From Paraburkholderia phenoliruptrix (GTDB taxonomy: Bacteria > Pseudomonadota > Gammaproteobacteria > Burkholderiales > Burkholderiaceae), in assembly GCF_019511605.1 (NCBI RefSeq), contig NZ_JAEUAV010000023.1, forward strand, positions 53,129 through 117,128: a DNA stretch of 64,000 bases, given 5' to 3'. The notes below the pieces were generated by a model, which had not been told where the DNA came from, ran no database searches, and saw only the letters and a program-made list of their open reading frames with translations. This document shows, one piece after another, positions 53,097 to 62,408 of the stretch. A program made the translations under genes and the position numbers. The stretch's first letter is position 1, and each line of letters begins with the position of its first letter.

Positions 53097-53780
53097 ATGA
53101 ACAAAGTGGCGATGGTGTCGGGCGCGAGCCGCGGCATCGGACGTGAGATAGCGGCGGAACTTGCGCGGCGCGGTTACAGGCTTTCGCTCGGGCTGCGCGA
53201 TACGCGGGCCTACGATGGTGCGGCCGATGCGTTGCTGCATTCCTACGAGGCGCGCGATCCCGAAGCTGCCCGCGCCTGGGTGAATGCGACGCTCGCGCGG
53301 TTCGGGCGCATCGACGTGCTGGTGAGCAATGCGGGCATCTGCCGCATGATCGACTTCGATACGGGCACCGATGCGCTGTTGACCGAGACCTTCGAGATCA
53401 ATGTGAATGCGCCTTTCCGGCTTGTGCAGGCGGCGCTGCCGCATCTGCGCCGCGCGGGAGCCGGACGTTTCATACAGCTTGCGTCGCTCTCGGGCAAACG
53501 CGTGAAGAACCTGAACGTCGGCTATCAGATGTCGAAGCACGCGATGCTGGCGCTCACCCATGCGGTGCGCCGTGCCGGCTGGGACGACGGCGTGCGCGCG
53601 ACCGCGGTGTGTCCCGGCTTTGTCAATACCGACATGGCCGCCGGCATCGCCGATCTCGAACCCATGGCGATGACGCAGCCGCAAGACCTGGCGCATCTCG
53701 TGGTGAATACAATCGAGTTGCCGAATACGACGAGCGTGGCGGAGCTGCTCGTCAACTGCCGCTATGAGGAGACGCTTTAG
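53097..53780 (+). CDS. SDR-family oxidoreductase
   Basis: A 227-residue short-chain dehydrogenase, somewhat short for the family: SGASRGIGREIAAELARRG, SNAGICRM, Ser in QLASLSG, the YQMSK catalytic pair, and CPGFVNTDMA. AGGAATTG precedes the ATG at 53097. It ends the oxidase/importer operon and probably reduces or oxidises the carbonyl product of the FAD enzymes. Confidence 0.88.
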   Translation: MNKVAMVSGASRGIGREIAAELARRGYRLSLGLRDTRAYDGAADALLHSYEARDPEAARAWVNATLARFGRIDVLVSNAGICRMIDFDTGTDALLTETFEINVNAPFRLVQAALPHLRRAGAGRFIQLASLSGKRVKNLNVGYQMSKHAMLALTHAVRRAGWDDGVRATAVCPGFVNTDMAAGIADLEPMAMTQPQDLAHLVVNTIELPNTTSVAELLVNCRYEETL

Positions 53781-53863
53781 CGGCGCTTTACTTTCTGCAG
53801 GCACACGTTCGAGTTCCGGTGTCGACCACGTAAGCGCACGCTCGAAACCTCTCGCGCCGACAG

Positions 53864-54853
53864 TTACGAATCCCGCCGCCGGCCGTTGGCCGCGACGCCG
53901 TTGGCCGCGCTCATATCCCGCTTATCCAGCCCCGGCGCGGCGAACATATCGACCAGTTGATCGCGCAACCAACGGTGCGCCGGCGCCGTCTCATTGCGTT
54001 GATGCCATAACAGACTGACGACGCGATCCGGCGCCTCGAGCGGCGCGCGCACGCTAACCAGCGCGCCATTGCCGGCGCCGCGCGCGCATAGATCGCTCGG
54101 CAGCACGGCGATCAGATCGCTCGCACACAGAATCTCGCACGCGACCGTGTAGTGATTGACCGTGGTGACCAGATTGCGCTTAAGTCCGCGTGACGCGAGA
54201 AAGCTGTCGAACGACGGCTGCGTCTGTCCTGCGAGACTGATGTCCACGTGACTTGCGTTGAGAAAGCGCTTGGTGGTCAGACGGCCGGGCGCCGCGAGCG
54301 GATGGCCGCGCCGCATCAGACACGCGTAGTCGACGGTCCACAGCGAGCGCGAGCGAATATGCGCGGGCGGCAACGTCTCATTCACGTAAACACCGATCAC
54401 GCAGTCCACACGGTTGCCTTCCAGCAGCGCGGGCGCATCGAGCAAGGTGTTGGGCACCGCATGCCACTGCAGGCGCGGCGCGCCTTTGCTGAACCGCCCG
54501 ATCAGGCGCGGCATGACGAGCCCCGCCACATAATCGGACATCGACAGACTGAAACTGGCCTCGGCATGTTCGGGCGCGAACGTTTCTTCGTCGAGCGCGG
54601 CGCGAATGCGGCTCAGCGAGTCGCCGACCGGGCCCCATAGCGCCATGGCGCGCTGAGTCGGCGCGACGCCCGCGCCGTTGCGCACGAACAGGGGGTCGTC
54701 GAATGCCTCGCGCAGACGGCTGAGCGCATTACTGACCGCGGGCTGCGTAAGCGACAGCTTGGTCGCCGCGCGTGTGACGGCGCCTTCCGTCATCAACGCT
54801 TCGAATACCTTCAGCAGGTTGAGATCGAGCGATCTAAAGCTCATGTCGGCCAT
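53864..54853 (-). CDS. LysR-family transcriptional regulator (NodD-like group)
   Basis: A 329-residue LysR protein: FRSLDLNLLKVFEALMTEGAVTRAATKLSLTQPAVSNALSRLRE, then FSLSMSDYVAGLVMPRLIGRF, which is typical of the NodD/PnbR-like branch. AAGGTGA precedes the ATG. It is divergent from an MFS/GAF/amidohydrolase operon and probably controls it. A perfect ATAAATATTTAT palindrome lies between. Confidence 0.9.
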   Translation of the reverse strand: MADMSFRSLDLNLLKVFEALMTEGAVTRAATKLSLTQPAVSNALSRLREAFDDPLFVRNGAGVAPTQRAMALWGPVGDSLSRIRAALDEETFAPEHAEASFSLSMSDYVAGLVMPRLIGRFSKGAPRLQWHAVPNTLLDAPALLEGNRVDCVIGVYVNETLPPAHIRSRSLWTVDYACLMRRGHPLAAPGRLTTKRFLNASHVDISLAGQTQPSFDSFLASRGLKRNLVTTVNHYTVACEILCASDLIAVLPSDLCARGAGNGALVSVRAPLEAPDRVVSLLWHQRNETAPAHRWLRDQLVDMFAAPGLDKRDMSAANGVAANGRRRDS

Positions 54854-54882
54854 TCACCTTATCAATGTACCGGATCAAGGAT

Positions 54883-54894
54883 ATAAATATTTAT
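54883..54894. promoter_or_regulatory. Palindrome ATAAATATTTAT, candidate LysR site
   Basis: A 12-base perfect palindrome, 30 bases from the LysR ATG and 97 from the MFS start, in an otherwise GC-rich region. LysR-type sites are AT-rich interrupted dyads in divergent promoters, which fits. It could also be a -10 region. Confidence 0.5.
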
Positions 54895-54990
54895 GACGTT
54901 CGACAAGCCATAGAATCCGCCTCAAGCACGCGAGAAAGGCGCATCGCGCAACTTACGGGCGTAACGGCCTGATCATCACAGGAGCACACC

Positions 54991-56355
54991 GTGTCAAACG
55001 TTTCTGCACGCATCGAGCGCCTTCCGTTTGGACGGTTCCATGGTCACCTGCTGCTGATGGGCGGTCTCGGCTACGCGTTCGACGCGATGGACGCCGCCGC
55101 CGTCGCCTTTGTGCTACCCGTTCTGCGCCACGACTGGAGTCTCTCCAGCGTGCAGACGGGCGTGCTCGGCAGCGGCAACTTCATTGGCTTCTTTTTCGGC
55201 GCGCTGCTGGCGGGCACGCTCGGCGATCTGATCGGGCGACGCAGGGTCATGATGTCGGCGCTGCTGATCTACTGCGCAGCGTCCGTGGTCAGTGCCATGA
55301 CCGATTCGTGGCCTACGTTCCTCGCGGCCCGCATTGTCGCGGGCATGGGCACAGGCGCGGAGAGCGCGATCATCGCGCCATATCTCGCGGAGTTCGTCGC
55401 CAAGCGTTATCGCGGCATTTTCACGGGCGCGCTGGCAGGGTTCTTTTCGTTCGGCTTCGTCGCGGCCGCGCTGCTTGGCTATTTCATCGTGCCCGCATTC
55501 GACGCCGGATGGCGCGTCGTGCTGCTGATTACCGCCGTACCGATCCTGATGCTGCTCTGGTGGCGCCGTTCGCTGCCCGAGTCGCCGCGGTGGCTGGAAA
55601 GCCGTGGCCGAACGGATGAAGCGACGCGCGTGCTCGACGCCATTGAAGCGAGTTTCACGGCACGCGGCATTGCGTTGCCTGCGCCCGAGCCCGTCGAGGC
55701 ACGCGCCGCACCGGCGCTCGAAGCGGGCACCCTGATCTCCAATCTGCGCGCGTTGTGGACGGGCCGTCAGGCGCGCATCACGACAATGACCTGGCTCATG
55801 TGGCTGTCCATCACCTTCAGCTACTACGCCTTCTTCACGTGGATCCCCGGACTGCTGGTGCAGCACGGCATGAGCATCACGCGCAGCTTCGGCTACTCGG
55901 TCGCAATGTACGCAGCGCAGGTGCCAGGTTACTTCAGCGCGTCGTGGTTCAACGAACGGATCGGACGGCAGGCGACCATCGCCACCTACATGCTGTTCGG
56001 TTGCGCTTGCGCCCTTGGCATGGCTTTCGCGCACACCAACGGCCAGATCATGGTGGCGGGCATCGGCCTGTCGTTCTTCATGAACGGCACGTATGCCGGC
56101 GTCTACGCCTACACCGCAGAAGTCTTCCCGACGGCCGTGCGCACGACGGGCGCAGGCACAGCATCGGCGATCGGGCGCATCGGCGCGATCGTTTCGCCGA
56201 TTCTCGTCGGCTATCTGTACCCCAACTTCGGCTTCGCGGGCGTGTTCGGCGTGACGACGGTCGTGCTGCTGCTCGGCGCAATCGCCGTGGTGGTGATGGG
56301 CGTGCCTACCCGTGGACGCTCGCTGGAAGACATTGCTGCAGGAGAAGCGGCATGA
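54991..56355 (+). CDS. MFS transporter (metabolite:H+ symporter type)
   Basis: A 454-residue carrier: LLLMGGLGYAFDAMDAAAVAFVLPVL at helix 1 with the Asp typical of aromatic-acid/H+ symporters, GTLGDLIGRRRVMM after helix 2, GTGAESAIIAPYLAEFV, and AEVFPTAVRTTGAGTAS late. The start is GTG at 54991 with AGGAGC upstream. It shares an operon with a GAF protein and an amidohydrolase. Confidence 0.9.
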   Translation: MSNVSARIERLPFGRFHGHLLLMGGLGYAFDAMDAAAVAFVLPVLRHDWSLSSVQTGVLGSGNFIGFFFGALLAGTLGDLIGRRRVMMSALLIYCAASVVSAMTDSWPTFLAARIVAGMGTGAESAIIAPYLAEFVAKRYRGIFTGALAGFFSFGFVAAALLGYFIVPAFDAGWRVVLLITAVPILMLLWWRRSLPESPRWLESRGRTDEATRVLDAIEASFTARGIALPAPEPVEARAAPALEAGTLISNLRALWTGRQARITTMTWLMWLSITFSYYAFFTWIPGLLVQHGMSITRSFGYSVAMYAAQVPGYFSASWFNERIGRQATIATYMLFGCACALGMAFAHTNGQIMVAGIGLSFFMNGTYAGVYAYTAEVFPTAVRTTGAGTASAIGRIGAIVSPILVGYLYPNFGFAGVFGVTTVVLLLGAIAVVVMGVPTRGRSLEDIAAGEAA

Positions 56356-56846
56356 ACGCGCTCGCCGCAAGCACCTTGCATCCGTTCGTCGTGCTGGCGG
56401 GCGCGCAAGCAAAAGGCGATCAGCCGGCCACGCTCTTTCGCGCGCTCGATACGGTGCTGGCCGATACGCTCGGCCATACGCTCTTCACGATTCTGCGCTA
56501 CGACGACTTGACAGGCGAATCTGCACGCATCTACAGCAATCGTCCGGCCGAATACCCGGTTGCCGCAACCAAGCCGCTCTCGGGCGGCAACTGGGTCGAG
56601 ACGGTGCTCACGCGCGGCGAAGCGTTCATCGGCGCAACGCCTGACGATCTGCGCGCCGTTTTCGCCGATCATGAACTGATCGCCTCGCTCGGCTGCGAGA
56701 GCGTGCTGAACGTTCCCGTGCGCTGGGACGGGCGCACGCTGGCGTCGCTGAATCTGCTGCATAGCCGCGCGTGGTATCGCGACGAACATGTGCCATTCGC
56801 GCAGGCGCTCGCGCAGTTCACATTGCCGGCGCTGCTCGATGGCTGA
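56352..56846 (+). CDS. Free-standing GAF-domain protein
   Basis: A 164-residue protein consisting almost only of a GAF domain: LFRALDTVLADTLGHTLFTILRYDDLTGESARIYSNRPAEYP, GGNWVETVLTRGEAFIG, and CESVLNVPVRWDGRTLASLNLL. The start overlaps the MFS stop (ATGA). No output domain is present. It may bind a small ligand of the pathway, or act as an enzyme or accessory protein. The 145 bases after it hold only short repeats (CTGATGG, GGACTACT). Confidence 0.82.
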   Translation: MNALAASTLHPFVVLAGAQAKGDQPATLFRALDTVLADTLGHTLFTILRYDDLTGESARIYSNRPAEYPVAATKPLSGGNWVETVLTRGEAFIGATPDDLRAVFADHELIASLGCESVLNVPVRWDGRTLASLNLLHSRAWYRDEHVPFAQALAQFTLPALLDG

Positions 56847-56991
56847 TGGCTGATGCGTCAGGCCTGGTGCTCGACGCCCGATGGGTCGCAGGCGCTCAAG
56901 CGCCGGTTAACCGAAACACTCACGGACTACTGACGGATTCTGCTCAGGGACTACTCCGTGACTAACTCACGAACGACTAAGGGGAACACGC

Positions 56992-58233
56992 GTGGAAAGC
57001 ATTCTGTTGTCGAACGCCAGCCTGCTCGACGTCGAGCGCGCCGAATTGCGCGAAGGGCATCACGTGCTGGTCGAAAACGGCTTGATCAAGGAGGTTTCGG
57101 ACCGTCCGTTGAAGAGCGCCGCCGCGCGTGAGATCGACCTGCGCGGCAAAACCCTGATGCCTGGTCTGATCGATCTGCACGTGCACGTCGTCGCAGTGCA
57201 ACTGAATCTCTCGCAACAGGTGAACATGCCGAACGTGCTCGTTACGTTGCGCTCGGTGCCGATCATGCGAGCGATGCTGCGGCGCGGCTTTACCACCGTG
57301 CGCGATGCGGGCGGCGCCGGTTATCCGCACAAGCAGGCCGTCGAAAGCGGCCTCGCGGTCGGGCCGCGCCTGTTCGTGGCGGGCCGCGCGCTAAGCCAGA
57401 CCGGCGGGCATGGCGACATGCGGGCACGTTCCGACTATATGGGCAGCAGTGCGCCGTGCGGTTGCTGCGTGCGCGTCGGCGCGCTGGCGCGCGTGGCGGA
57501 CGGCGTCGACGAAGTACGTCGCGCTGCCCGCGAAGAACTGCAGATGGGCGCGGATCATCTGAAGATCATGGCGTCAGGCGGCGTCGCATCGCCGACCGAC
57601 CCCGTCGGCGCGTTCGGCTACGCGGAAGAGGAGGTGCGCGCGATCGTCGAGGAAGCGCGTGCGCGGCACACGTATGTGATGGCGCATGCATACACGGCAG
57701 AGGCAATCGCGCGCGTCGTGCGCTGGGGCGTGCGCACGATCGAGCACGGCAACCTTGTCGATGCCCCCACGGCAAGCTTAATGGCGGAGATGGGCGCATA
57801 CGTGGTGCCAACGCTTGTCACTTACGAGGCGCTCGCCAAAGAAGGTGCGCAATACGGCCTTGGCGAAGAAAGTGTCGCGAAGATCGCGGACGTGCGCGAA
57901 GCGGGCCTGCGCTCGCTCGAAATCTACAACGATGCGGGCGTCAAAATGGGCTTCGGTTCGGATCTGCTGGGACCGTCACAGCGTCTGCAAAGCGACGAGT
58001 TTCGCATCCGCGCAGAGGTGCTCGGCAATGCCGCCACGCTCAGCAGCGCGACCACCACGGCCGCCGAAGTGCTTGGGTTGGCCGATAAGCTGGGGCGTAT
58101 CGCACCGGGGGCGTTCGCCGATATGCTGGTGGTCGACGGCGATCCGTTACGCGACATAACGTGCCTGCTCGGACAGGGAGAACACATACCCCTTGTCATG
58201 AAGGGCGGTGAAATCTACTTCAACGAGATGTAA
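56992..58233 (+). CDS. Binuclear metal amidohydrolase (imidazolonepropionase/prolidase-like)
   Basis: A 413-residue amidohydrolase-superfamily enzyme with complete metal sites: H63 and H65 in DLHVHV, the probable carboxylated K191 in HLKIMASGG, H232 in VMAHAY, H252 in TIEHGN and D324 in GFGSDLLG. GPRLFVAGRALSQTGGHGD is typical of the group containing Xaa-Pro and Xaa-Arg dipeptidases and organophosphorus-hydrolase-like enzymes. The start is GTG at 56992 with AAGGGGA upstream. With its MFS partner it probably takes up and hydrolyses an amide or acyl-amino acid. Confidence 0.88.
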   Translation: MESILLSNASLLDVERAELREGHHVLVENGLIKEVSDRPLKSAAAREIDLRGKTLMPGLIDLHVHVVAVQLNLSQQVNMPNVLVTLRSVPIMRAMLRRGFTTVRDAGGAGYPHKQAVESGLAVGPRLFVAGRALSQTGGHGDMRARSDYMGSSAPCGCCVRVGALARVADGVDEVRRAAREELQMGADHLKIMASGGVASPTDPVGAFGYAEEEVRAIVEEARARHTYVMAHAYTAEAIARVVRWGVRTIEHGNLVDAPTASLMAEMGAYVVPTLVTYEALAKEGAQYGLGEESVAKIADVREAGLRSLEIYNDAGVKMGFGSDLLGPSQRLQSDEFRIRAEVLGNAATLSSATTTAAEVLGLADKLGRIAPGAFADMLVVDGDPLRDITCLLGQGEHIPLVMKGGEIYFNEM

Positions 58234-58314
58234 GCGCGACTGCGGTTTCGCTGTAGCCTCGGCAGCAGCAGCGTTGGCGTTCAACCGCTAGCCGCCAATA
58301 GCACCTCGACCAGC

Positions 58315-58347
58315 ACGTGGGTTCCTTCTGGAACTCACGTTTTTTTT
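58315..58347 (+). terminator. Rho-independent terminator after the amidohydrolase
   Basis: ACGTGGGTTCC pairs with GGAACTCACGT (one G-U) around a TTCT loop, an 11-bp stem followed by seven or eight T residues. It lies about 80 bases after the amidohydrolase stop. Confidence 0.85.
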
Positions 58348-58407
58348 CGCCAGCCACATTCGTTGACCGGCTACCAGGTTCTTGCGACCGACCGACAATT
58401 TCAATCT

Positions 58408-58435
58408 TAAAGAAATCGCCTTGTAATGCCGTTGA
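58408..58435 (+). promoter_or_regulatory. Sigma-28-like promoter upstream of the chemotaxis-like gene
   Basis: TAAA at 58408 and GCCGTTGA at 58428 are separated by 16 bases, close to the FliA consensus TAAA-N15-GCCGATAA. It lies about 160 bases before the ATG of the MCP-like gene. The rest of 58234-58594 holds the terminator and no gene I can support. One-base-off spacing and two mismatches make this tentative. Confidence 0.4.
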
Positions 58436-58594
58436 TGAGTTGTTGCACGCTAAAGCCTTCAATTGGCAACAAGAAGCGCCCAAAAGAAGGGATTAAAAAT
58501 GTGCGGCGGCACAACAATGGCGCTCAACTGCATTGTCTTGGTGCGGTTGGTCGCGCGAGAAAGATAAATCCAGATCATAAGCTTGGGGAAGGTC

Positions 58595-59617
58595 ATGGCG
58601 GACGCCAATGAGATTGTCGATTTGACGCGAGAAGTTCACCGTATTGCGAAGGGCAATGTATCGGATATCAACGACATCAATCGTGAAACCACGTTTCTCG
58701 CCATCAACGCACTGATCGAATCGGCGCGTGCCGGCGACGCCGGCCGCGGTTTCGCCGTGGTCGCCAATCAGGTCAAGGTGGTGTCGCAACGCATCGGACA
58801 GTTGACCACCGAACTGGGCCGCGAACTCACGGCCCTCGGCGACCGGATGATCACGCAGCTCGAGCAGCAGGAAGCGCAACGCCTCACGGATCTCGCGCTG
58901 AACATGATCGAGATTATCGATCGCAACCTCTACGAACGTTCCTGCGACGTGCGCTGGTGGGCGACCGACTCCGCGATCGTCGATTGCCTCGCGCACGATA
59001 CGCCCGAACACCGCGCGTTTGCGTCAGAGCGGCTAGGCGTGATTCTCGACAGCTACACCGTGTACCTCGATCTGTGGGTGATCGACATGGCCGGCAACGT
59101 CGTGGCCACCGGCCGGCCGGGTCAGTTCGCCGCGGCAGGGCAGGAGAACGTGGCGGACAAGCCGTGGTTCAAGGCGGCCGCCAAGTCGGCATCGGGCGCC
59201 GAGTATGCGGCGGCCGAACTGGAGTCAGTGACGGCGCTTGGCGGCGCCGCCGTGGCGACGTACGCCGCGGCCATTCGCGAAGGCGGCGCCAACCGCGGAC
59301 GTCCGCTTGGCGTACTGGCGGTTTTCTTCAACTGGGCGCCGCAAGCGTCGACGGTAGTCAAGGGTGTGCGTTTGTCCGCGGAGGAGTGGACGCGTACACG
59401 CTGCCTGCTCGTGGATGCAACCAAGCGCGTGATCGCCAGTTCAGACGACAAAGGCATGCTGCAAGAAGTGCTGCCGCTTAAAGTGGGTGGTCCGAAGGCA
59501 GGCGCGTATCGACCGGACGCGGACACATTGGTGGCCTACGCGCTCACGCCGGGCTACGAAACATATGAAGGCATGGGGTGGTACGGCGTGATCGTGCGCA
59601 AGCGCGCGGGACGATGA
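58595..59617 (+). CDS. Soluble MCP-like protein: truncated signalling tip followed by a Cache-like domain
   Basis: A 340-residue protein with no membrane helix. Residues ~20-75 carry the chemoreceptor hairpin tip (INRETTFLAINALIESARAG, then GRGFAVVANQVKVVSQRIG), the part that binds CheA and CheW. Residues ~95-335 resemble a Cache sensor domain (SYTVYLDLWVIDMAGNVVATGRPG, NVADKPWFKAAAKSA, GVLAVFFNW, LLVDATKRVIASSD). This is the reverse of the usual order and lacks most of the coiled coil. GGGGAAGG precedes the ATG at 58595. It should act in the cytoplasm; the ligand is unknown. Confidence 0.85.
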   Translation: MADANEIVDLTREVHRIAKGNVSDINDINRETTFLAINALIESARAGDAGRGFAVVANQVKVVSQRIGQLTTELGRELTALGDRMITQLEQQEAQRLTDLALNMIEIIDRNLYERSCDVRWWATDSAIVDCLAHDTPEHRAFASERLGVILDSYTVYLDLWVIDMAGNVVATGRPGQFAAAGQENVADKPWFKAAAKSASGAEYAAAELESVTALGGAAVATYAAAIREGGANRGRPLGVLAVFFNWAPQASTVVKGVRLSAEEWTRTRCLLVDATKRVIASSDDKGMLQEVLPLKVGGPKAGAYRPDADTLVAYALTPGYETYEGMGWYGVIVRKRAGR

Positions 59618-60050
59618 GAGGAATTGCACACACCATCCGGCGCTTGAGCGGATGGTGCGTCTGTCCGGTCTCGCCGGTGATCTGGTGCAGGGCGGTTTGA
59701 TCAAGCCTGGTCGGGCCGGTACCCGGCGTGTGGCGCTGTCGGACCTGATTCTCAGGATCAGCGAGGCGCGGGCTACGAACCCAGCTTCACCAGCGGCGAC
59801 CAGTCCACACATGCGGGAAGCGCTGCGGGGCCCGGATACTCTTCGGCGCATCGTGCTTCTGTGAAGGCCAGTTCTGCAAAGACGTGGGGCGCTGAGCGCG
59901 CACGAAGATGACAAGTTTGTAATGCGCTGGTCAGCGTCGGGTCGGTGCTCATTGACCACAATCCGTTCAACCCTTCACGAATCGCAACGAAGGGAACCCG
60001 GACCGCGCTCATCGTGAATGTGGCCGCCACTCACAGACAGGTGAATGATC
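59618..60050. other. 433-base region, mostly without genes; possible histidine-kinase remnant
   Basis: A plus-strand frame ending at 59864 reads LERMVRLSGLAGDLVQGG, then VALSDLILRISEARA, which resembles the second dimerisation helix of sensor histidine kinases (ERxVxHLSRLVDDLLDVSR). It has no ribosome site and no ATPase domain, so if real it is a remnant. The remainder to the DUF4148 start shows no gene. Confidence 0.25.
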
Positions 60051-60368
60051 ATGAAAGCACTGCTCAACGTAGTTCTCGTTTCCTGCGCACTGGCCGCGCC
60101 CGCGCTTTCGTTCGCGCAAACCGTCGATCAGCCGGTGACGCGTGCGGAAGTCCGCGCCGATCTCGTACAGTTTGAAATGGCCGGATATCGTCCGGTCGCA
60201 TCTGACGCGCAGTATCCCGCGGACATCCAGACCGCCGAGGCGAAGGTGTCCGCCGAAAAATCTGCTAGCTATACGACGTCGGTAGGGGGAGTGTCGATGC
60301 ACGGCTCGTCGCAAGCAGGCGCGCCGGCATCGGTGGACGGTGCCGGGCACATCTACGTCGGACATTGA
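60051..60368 (+). CDS. DUF4148 domain-containing exported protein
   Basis: A 105-residue small exported protein: a signal peptide MKALLNVVLVSCALAAPALSFAQ, then VTRAEVRADLVQFEMAGYRPV and DIQTAEAKVSAE, the DUF4148 signature common in Burkholderiales, and a disordered tail. CAGGTGA lies before the ATG at 60051. Function unknown; it is expected in the periplasm or outside the cell. Confidence 0.88.
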   Translation: MKALLNVVLVSCALAAPALSFAQTVDQPVTRAEVRADLVQFEMAGYRPVASDAQYPADIQTAEAKVSAEKSASYTTSVGGVSMHGSSQAGAPASVDGAGHIYVGH

Positions 60369-60451
60369 GCCGCGTTGGCGGTGTCATGTGCAACCGCCGG
60401 GCGGGCAATGAATGCGTTTCCCGCGATGCGGGCCGCCCGGGCTCTCACTGG

Positions 60452-60473
60452 TTGCCGGTGCTTGCGCCGGCAA
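60452..60473. terminator. Hairpin between convergent DUF4148 and aldo/keto reductase genes
   Basis: TTGCCGG pairs with CCGGCAA around an 8-base loop in the 141-base gap between the two 3' ends. There is no T tract, so termination is possible but weakly supported. Confidence 0.35.
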
Positions 60474-60509
60474 GCGGGAAGCAGTGTTCGACGGCTTCTT
60501 AACGAGGCT

Positions 60510-61493
60510 TTACCACTGCTGATGGACAAACGGCGCGATCTTTTGCAGATATAGCGCGCGAAGAACCTCCATCGCCGAATCCGTCAGGGGCGGCAGTTCG
60601 CTTGCCTCAGCGTTTGCCTTGGCTTGCGCTGCGTTCTTCGCCCCTGGGATGACAGTCGTCACTCCATCGTTCATGAGAATCCAGCGAAGCGCGAACTGCG
60701 CCATCGTGGCGTTTTGCGGGACGAGTGAGCGGATTTCGTCGACGGCTTCCAGAGCGACGTCATAAGGAACGCCGGCAAACGTCTCGCCCTTGTCGAAGGC
60801 CTCGCCGTTACGATTGAAAAGGCGATGGTCATTGGCCGCAAACGTCGTCTCGCGCGTCATTTTTCCGGTGAGCAGGCCCGACGCAAGAGGCACCCGGACG
60901 ATAACGGCGACTCCCCGATCGCGAGCTTCCTGAATAAAGCGGGCAGGCCTTTGCCTGAAGATGTTGTAGATGATCTGTACCGACTTCACGCCCGGATATT
61001 CGATTGCTTTCAGACCTTCTTCGACTTTCTCGACCGACACACCGTAGCTGCTGATCTTTCCCGCTGCGACCATGCGGTCCATTGCATCGAAAACCTCTGG
61101 CCGGTAATACACCTCAGTCGGGGGACAATGAAGCTGGACGAGATCGAGCCGCTCCATCTCCAGGTTCTTCAAGGAGCGGTCGATAAAGGCATTCAGATTC
61201 GCTGCTGTGTAGCCTTGCGCCACGTGAGGGTCCAGGCGCCGCCCAGCCTTGGTCGCAACGAAGGGGCGCGGTCCCGGACGTTCCTTGAGCACGGCCGCGA
61301 TGATCCGCTCCGAGCGGCCGTCGCCGTAAACGTCGGCGGTGTCGATGAAGGTCGTACCGCTATCCAGCGCTGCATGCAGAGCCGCCTTTGCATCGCTCTC
61401 GGCAACGTCGCCCCATGAACCTCCAATGGCCCACGCGCCAAACCCGATTTCAGAGACGCTCTTTTCTGCGTGTCCGAATTTCCGTTGTTTCAT
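60510..61493 (-). CDS. Aldo/keto reductase
   Basis: A 327-residue aldo/keto reductase: KQRKFGHAEKSVSEIGFGAWAIGG, FIDTADVYGDGRSE with catalytic Asp and Tyr, FVATKAGRR with the Lys, LDLVQLHCPP with the His, and VTTVIPGAKN near the C-terminus. It is the AKR11/YhdN-like group. GGAGA precedes the ATG at 61493; the frame opens upstream. It follows an SDR gene by 13 bases, so the two form an operon divergent from a LysR gene. Confidence 0.9.
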   Translation of the reverse strand: MKQRKFGHAEKSVSEIGFGAWAIGGSWGDVAESDAKAALHAALDSGTTFIDTADVYGDGRSERIIAAVLKERPGPRPFVATKAGRRLDPHVAQGYTAANLNAFIDRSLKNLEMERLDLVQLHCPPTEVYYRPEVFDAMDRMVAAGKISSYGVSVEKVEEGLKAIEYPGVKSVQIIYNIFRQRPARFIQEARDRGVAVIVRVPLASGLLTGKMTRETTFAANDHRLFNRNGEAFDKGETFAGVPYDVALEAVDEIRSLVPQNATMAQFALRWILMNDGVTTVIPGAKNAAQAKANAEASELPPLTDSAMEVLRALYLQKIAPFVHQQW

Positions 61494-61506
61494 CTTGATT
61501 CTCCGT

Positions 61507-62280
61507 TCATGGCATGAGTTGTCCGCCGTTGACCTCGATGATCTGCCCCGTGATGTATCCCGACATGGCGGCAGACGCGAGGAACAGGAACGCACCGACG
61601 CACTCCTGCGGCGTGCCTTCTCTGCCCATCGGCACCGAGGCGGTCTGCGAAGCCCAGATTTCCGGCGGCGTGTATTTGTCGTGGAACGGCGTCTGTATGA
61701 GTCCAGGTGCTACTGCGTTGACCCGGATTCCGTCGTTTACAAATTCCTTGGCGTGGCCACGGGCCAAACTGCTGACAAAGCTTTTTGACGCCGCGTAAAG
61801 CACCGCTCCTGCGCCGCCGCCCGTACGCGCGGCAACGGACGACGTATTGATGACGTAACCACGTGATTCCTTCAGAAACGGATGCGCAGCCGAGGTTGCT
61901 TCCCAAACCGATCTTGCGTTCAGATTGACGACGCGTTCAAAGTGACTGCCCGAGGCCCCTATAGATGCCAGCCGACCCAACATGGCGCCGGCGTTGTTGA
62001 TGAGCCCATCGAGCCCGCCTAGCAGTTGTGCCGCTTCCTTCACGACCCGCGATGCTTCACCCGGCTCGCTGACGTCGCCCTGGACAAGATGAATGCGCTC
62101 GGGCGACTCCGCACGCAGCGCTTGTGCAGCCGCTTCGCTCTCGTTGAAATGAGCGACCACGTGCGCGCCCTGCGCGGCGAATGCGCGAACAACAGCCGCT
62201 CCGATTCCAGTCGACCCGCCCGTGACGAGAACTCTCGTATCCTTCAGATCGCCGATCTGTATTTGCTCAAGTCCATGCAT
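61507..62280 (-). CDS. SDR-family oxidoreductase
   Basis: A 257-residue classical SDR: TGGSTGIGAAVVRAFAAQG, NNAGAM, Ser in NTSSVAA, YAASK catalytic pair, VNAVAPGLIQTPF and the C-terminal ITGQIIEVNGGQLM. GGAGGGA precedes the ATG. It is first in a two-gene operon with the aldo/keto reductase, opposite a LysR regulator. The substrate is unknown. Confidence 0.9.
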   Translation of the reverse strand: MHGLEQIQIGDLKDTRVLVTGGSTGIGAAVVRAFAAQGAHVVAHFNESEAAAQALRAESPERIHLVQGDVSEPGEASRVVKEAAQLLGGLDGLINNAGAMLGRLASIGASGSHFERVVNLNARSVWEATSAAHPFLKESRGYVINTSSVAARTGGGAGAVLYAASKSFVSSLARGHAKEFVNDGIRVNAVAPGLIQTPFHDKYTPPEIWASQTASVPMGREGTPQECVGAFLFLASAAMSGYITGQIIEVNGGQLMP

Positions 62281-62408
62281 GGAATTCCCTCCGAATGGAT
62301 AAACATTGAGCGGGGCATACGCCGCCGCGCTTCGGGTTTATCGAGGAAGAAAATGATTGCATACCGTAGAATGAAACGGATTCACTGGAGCGATGAACGG
62401 CATTCACC

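Noticed and set aside
56847..56991. Short repeats CTGATGG and GGACTACT
   Set aside because: Copies are few, short and imperfect, with no symmetry or association that would suggest a function.
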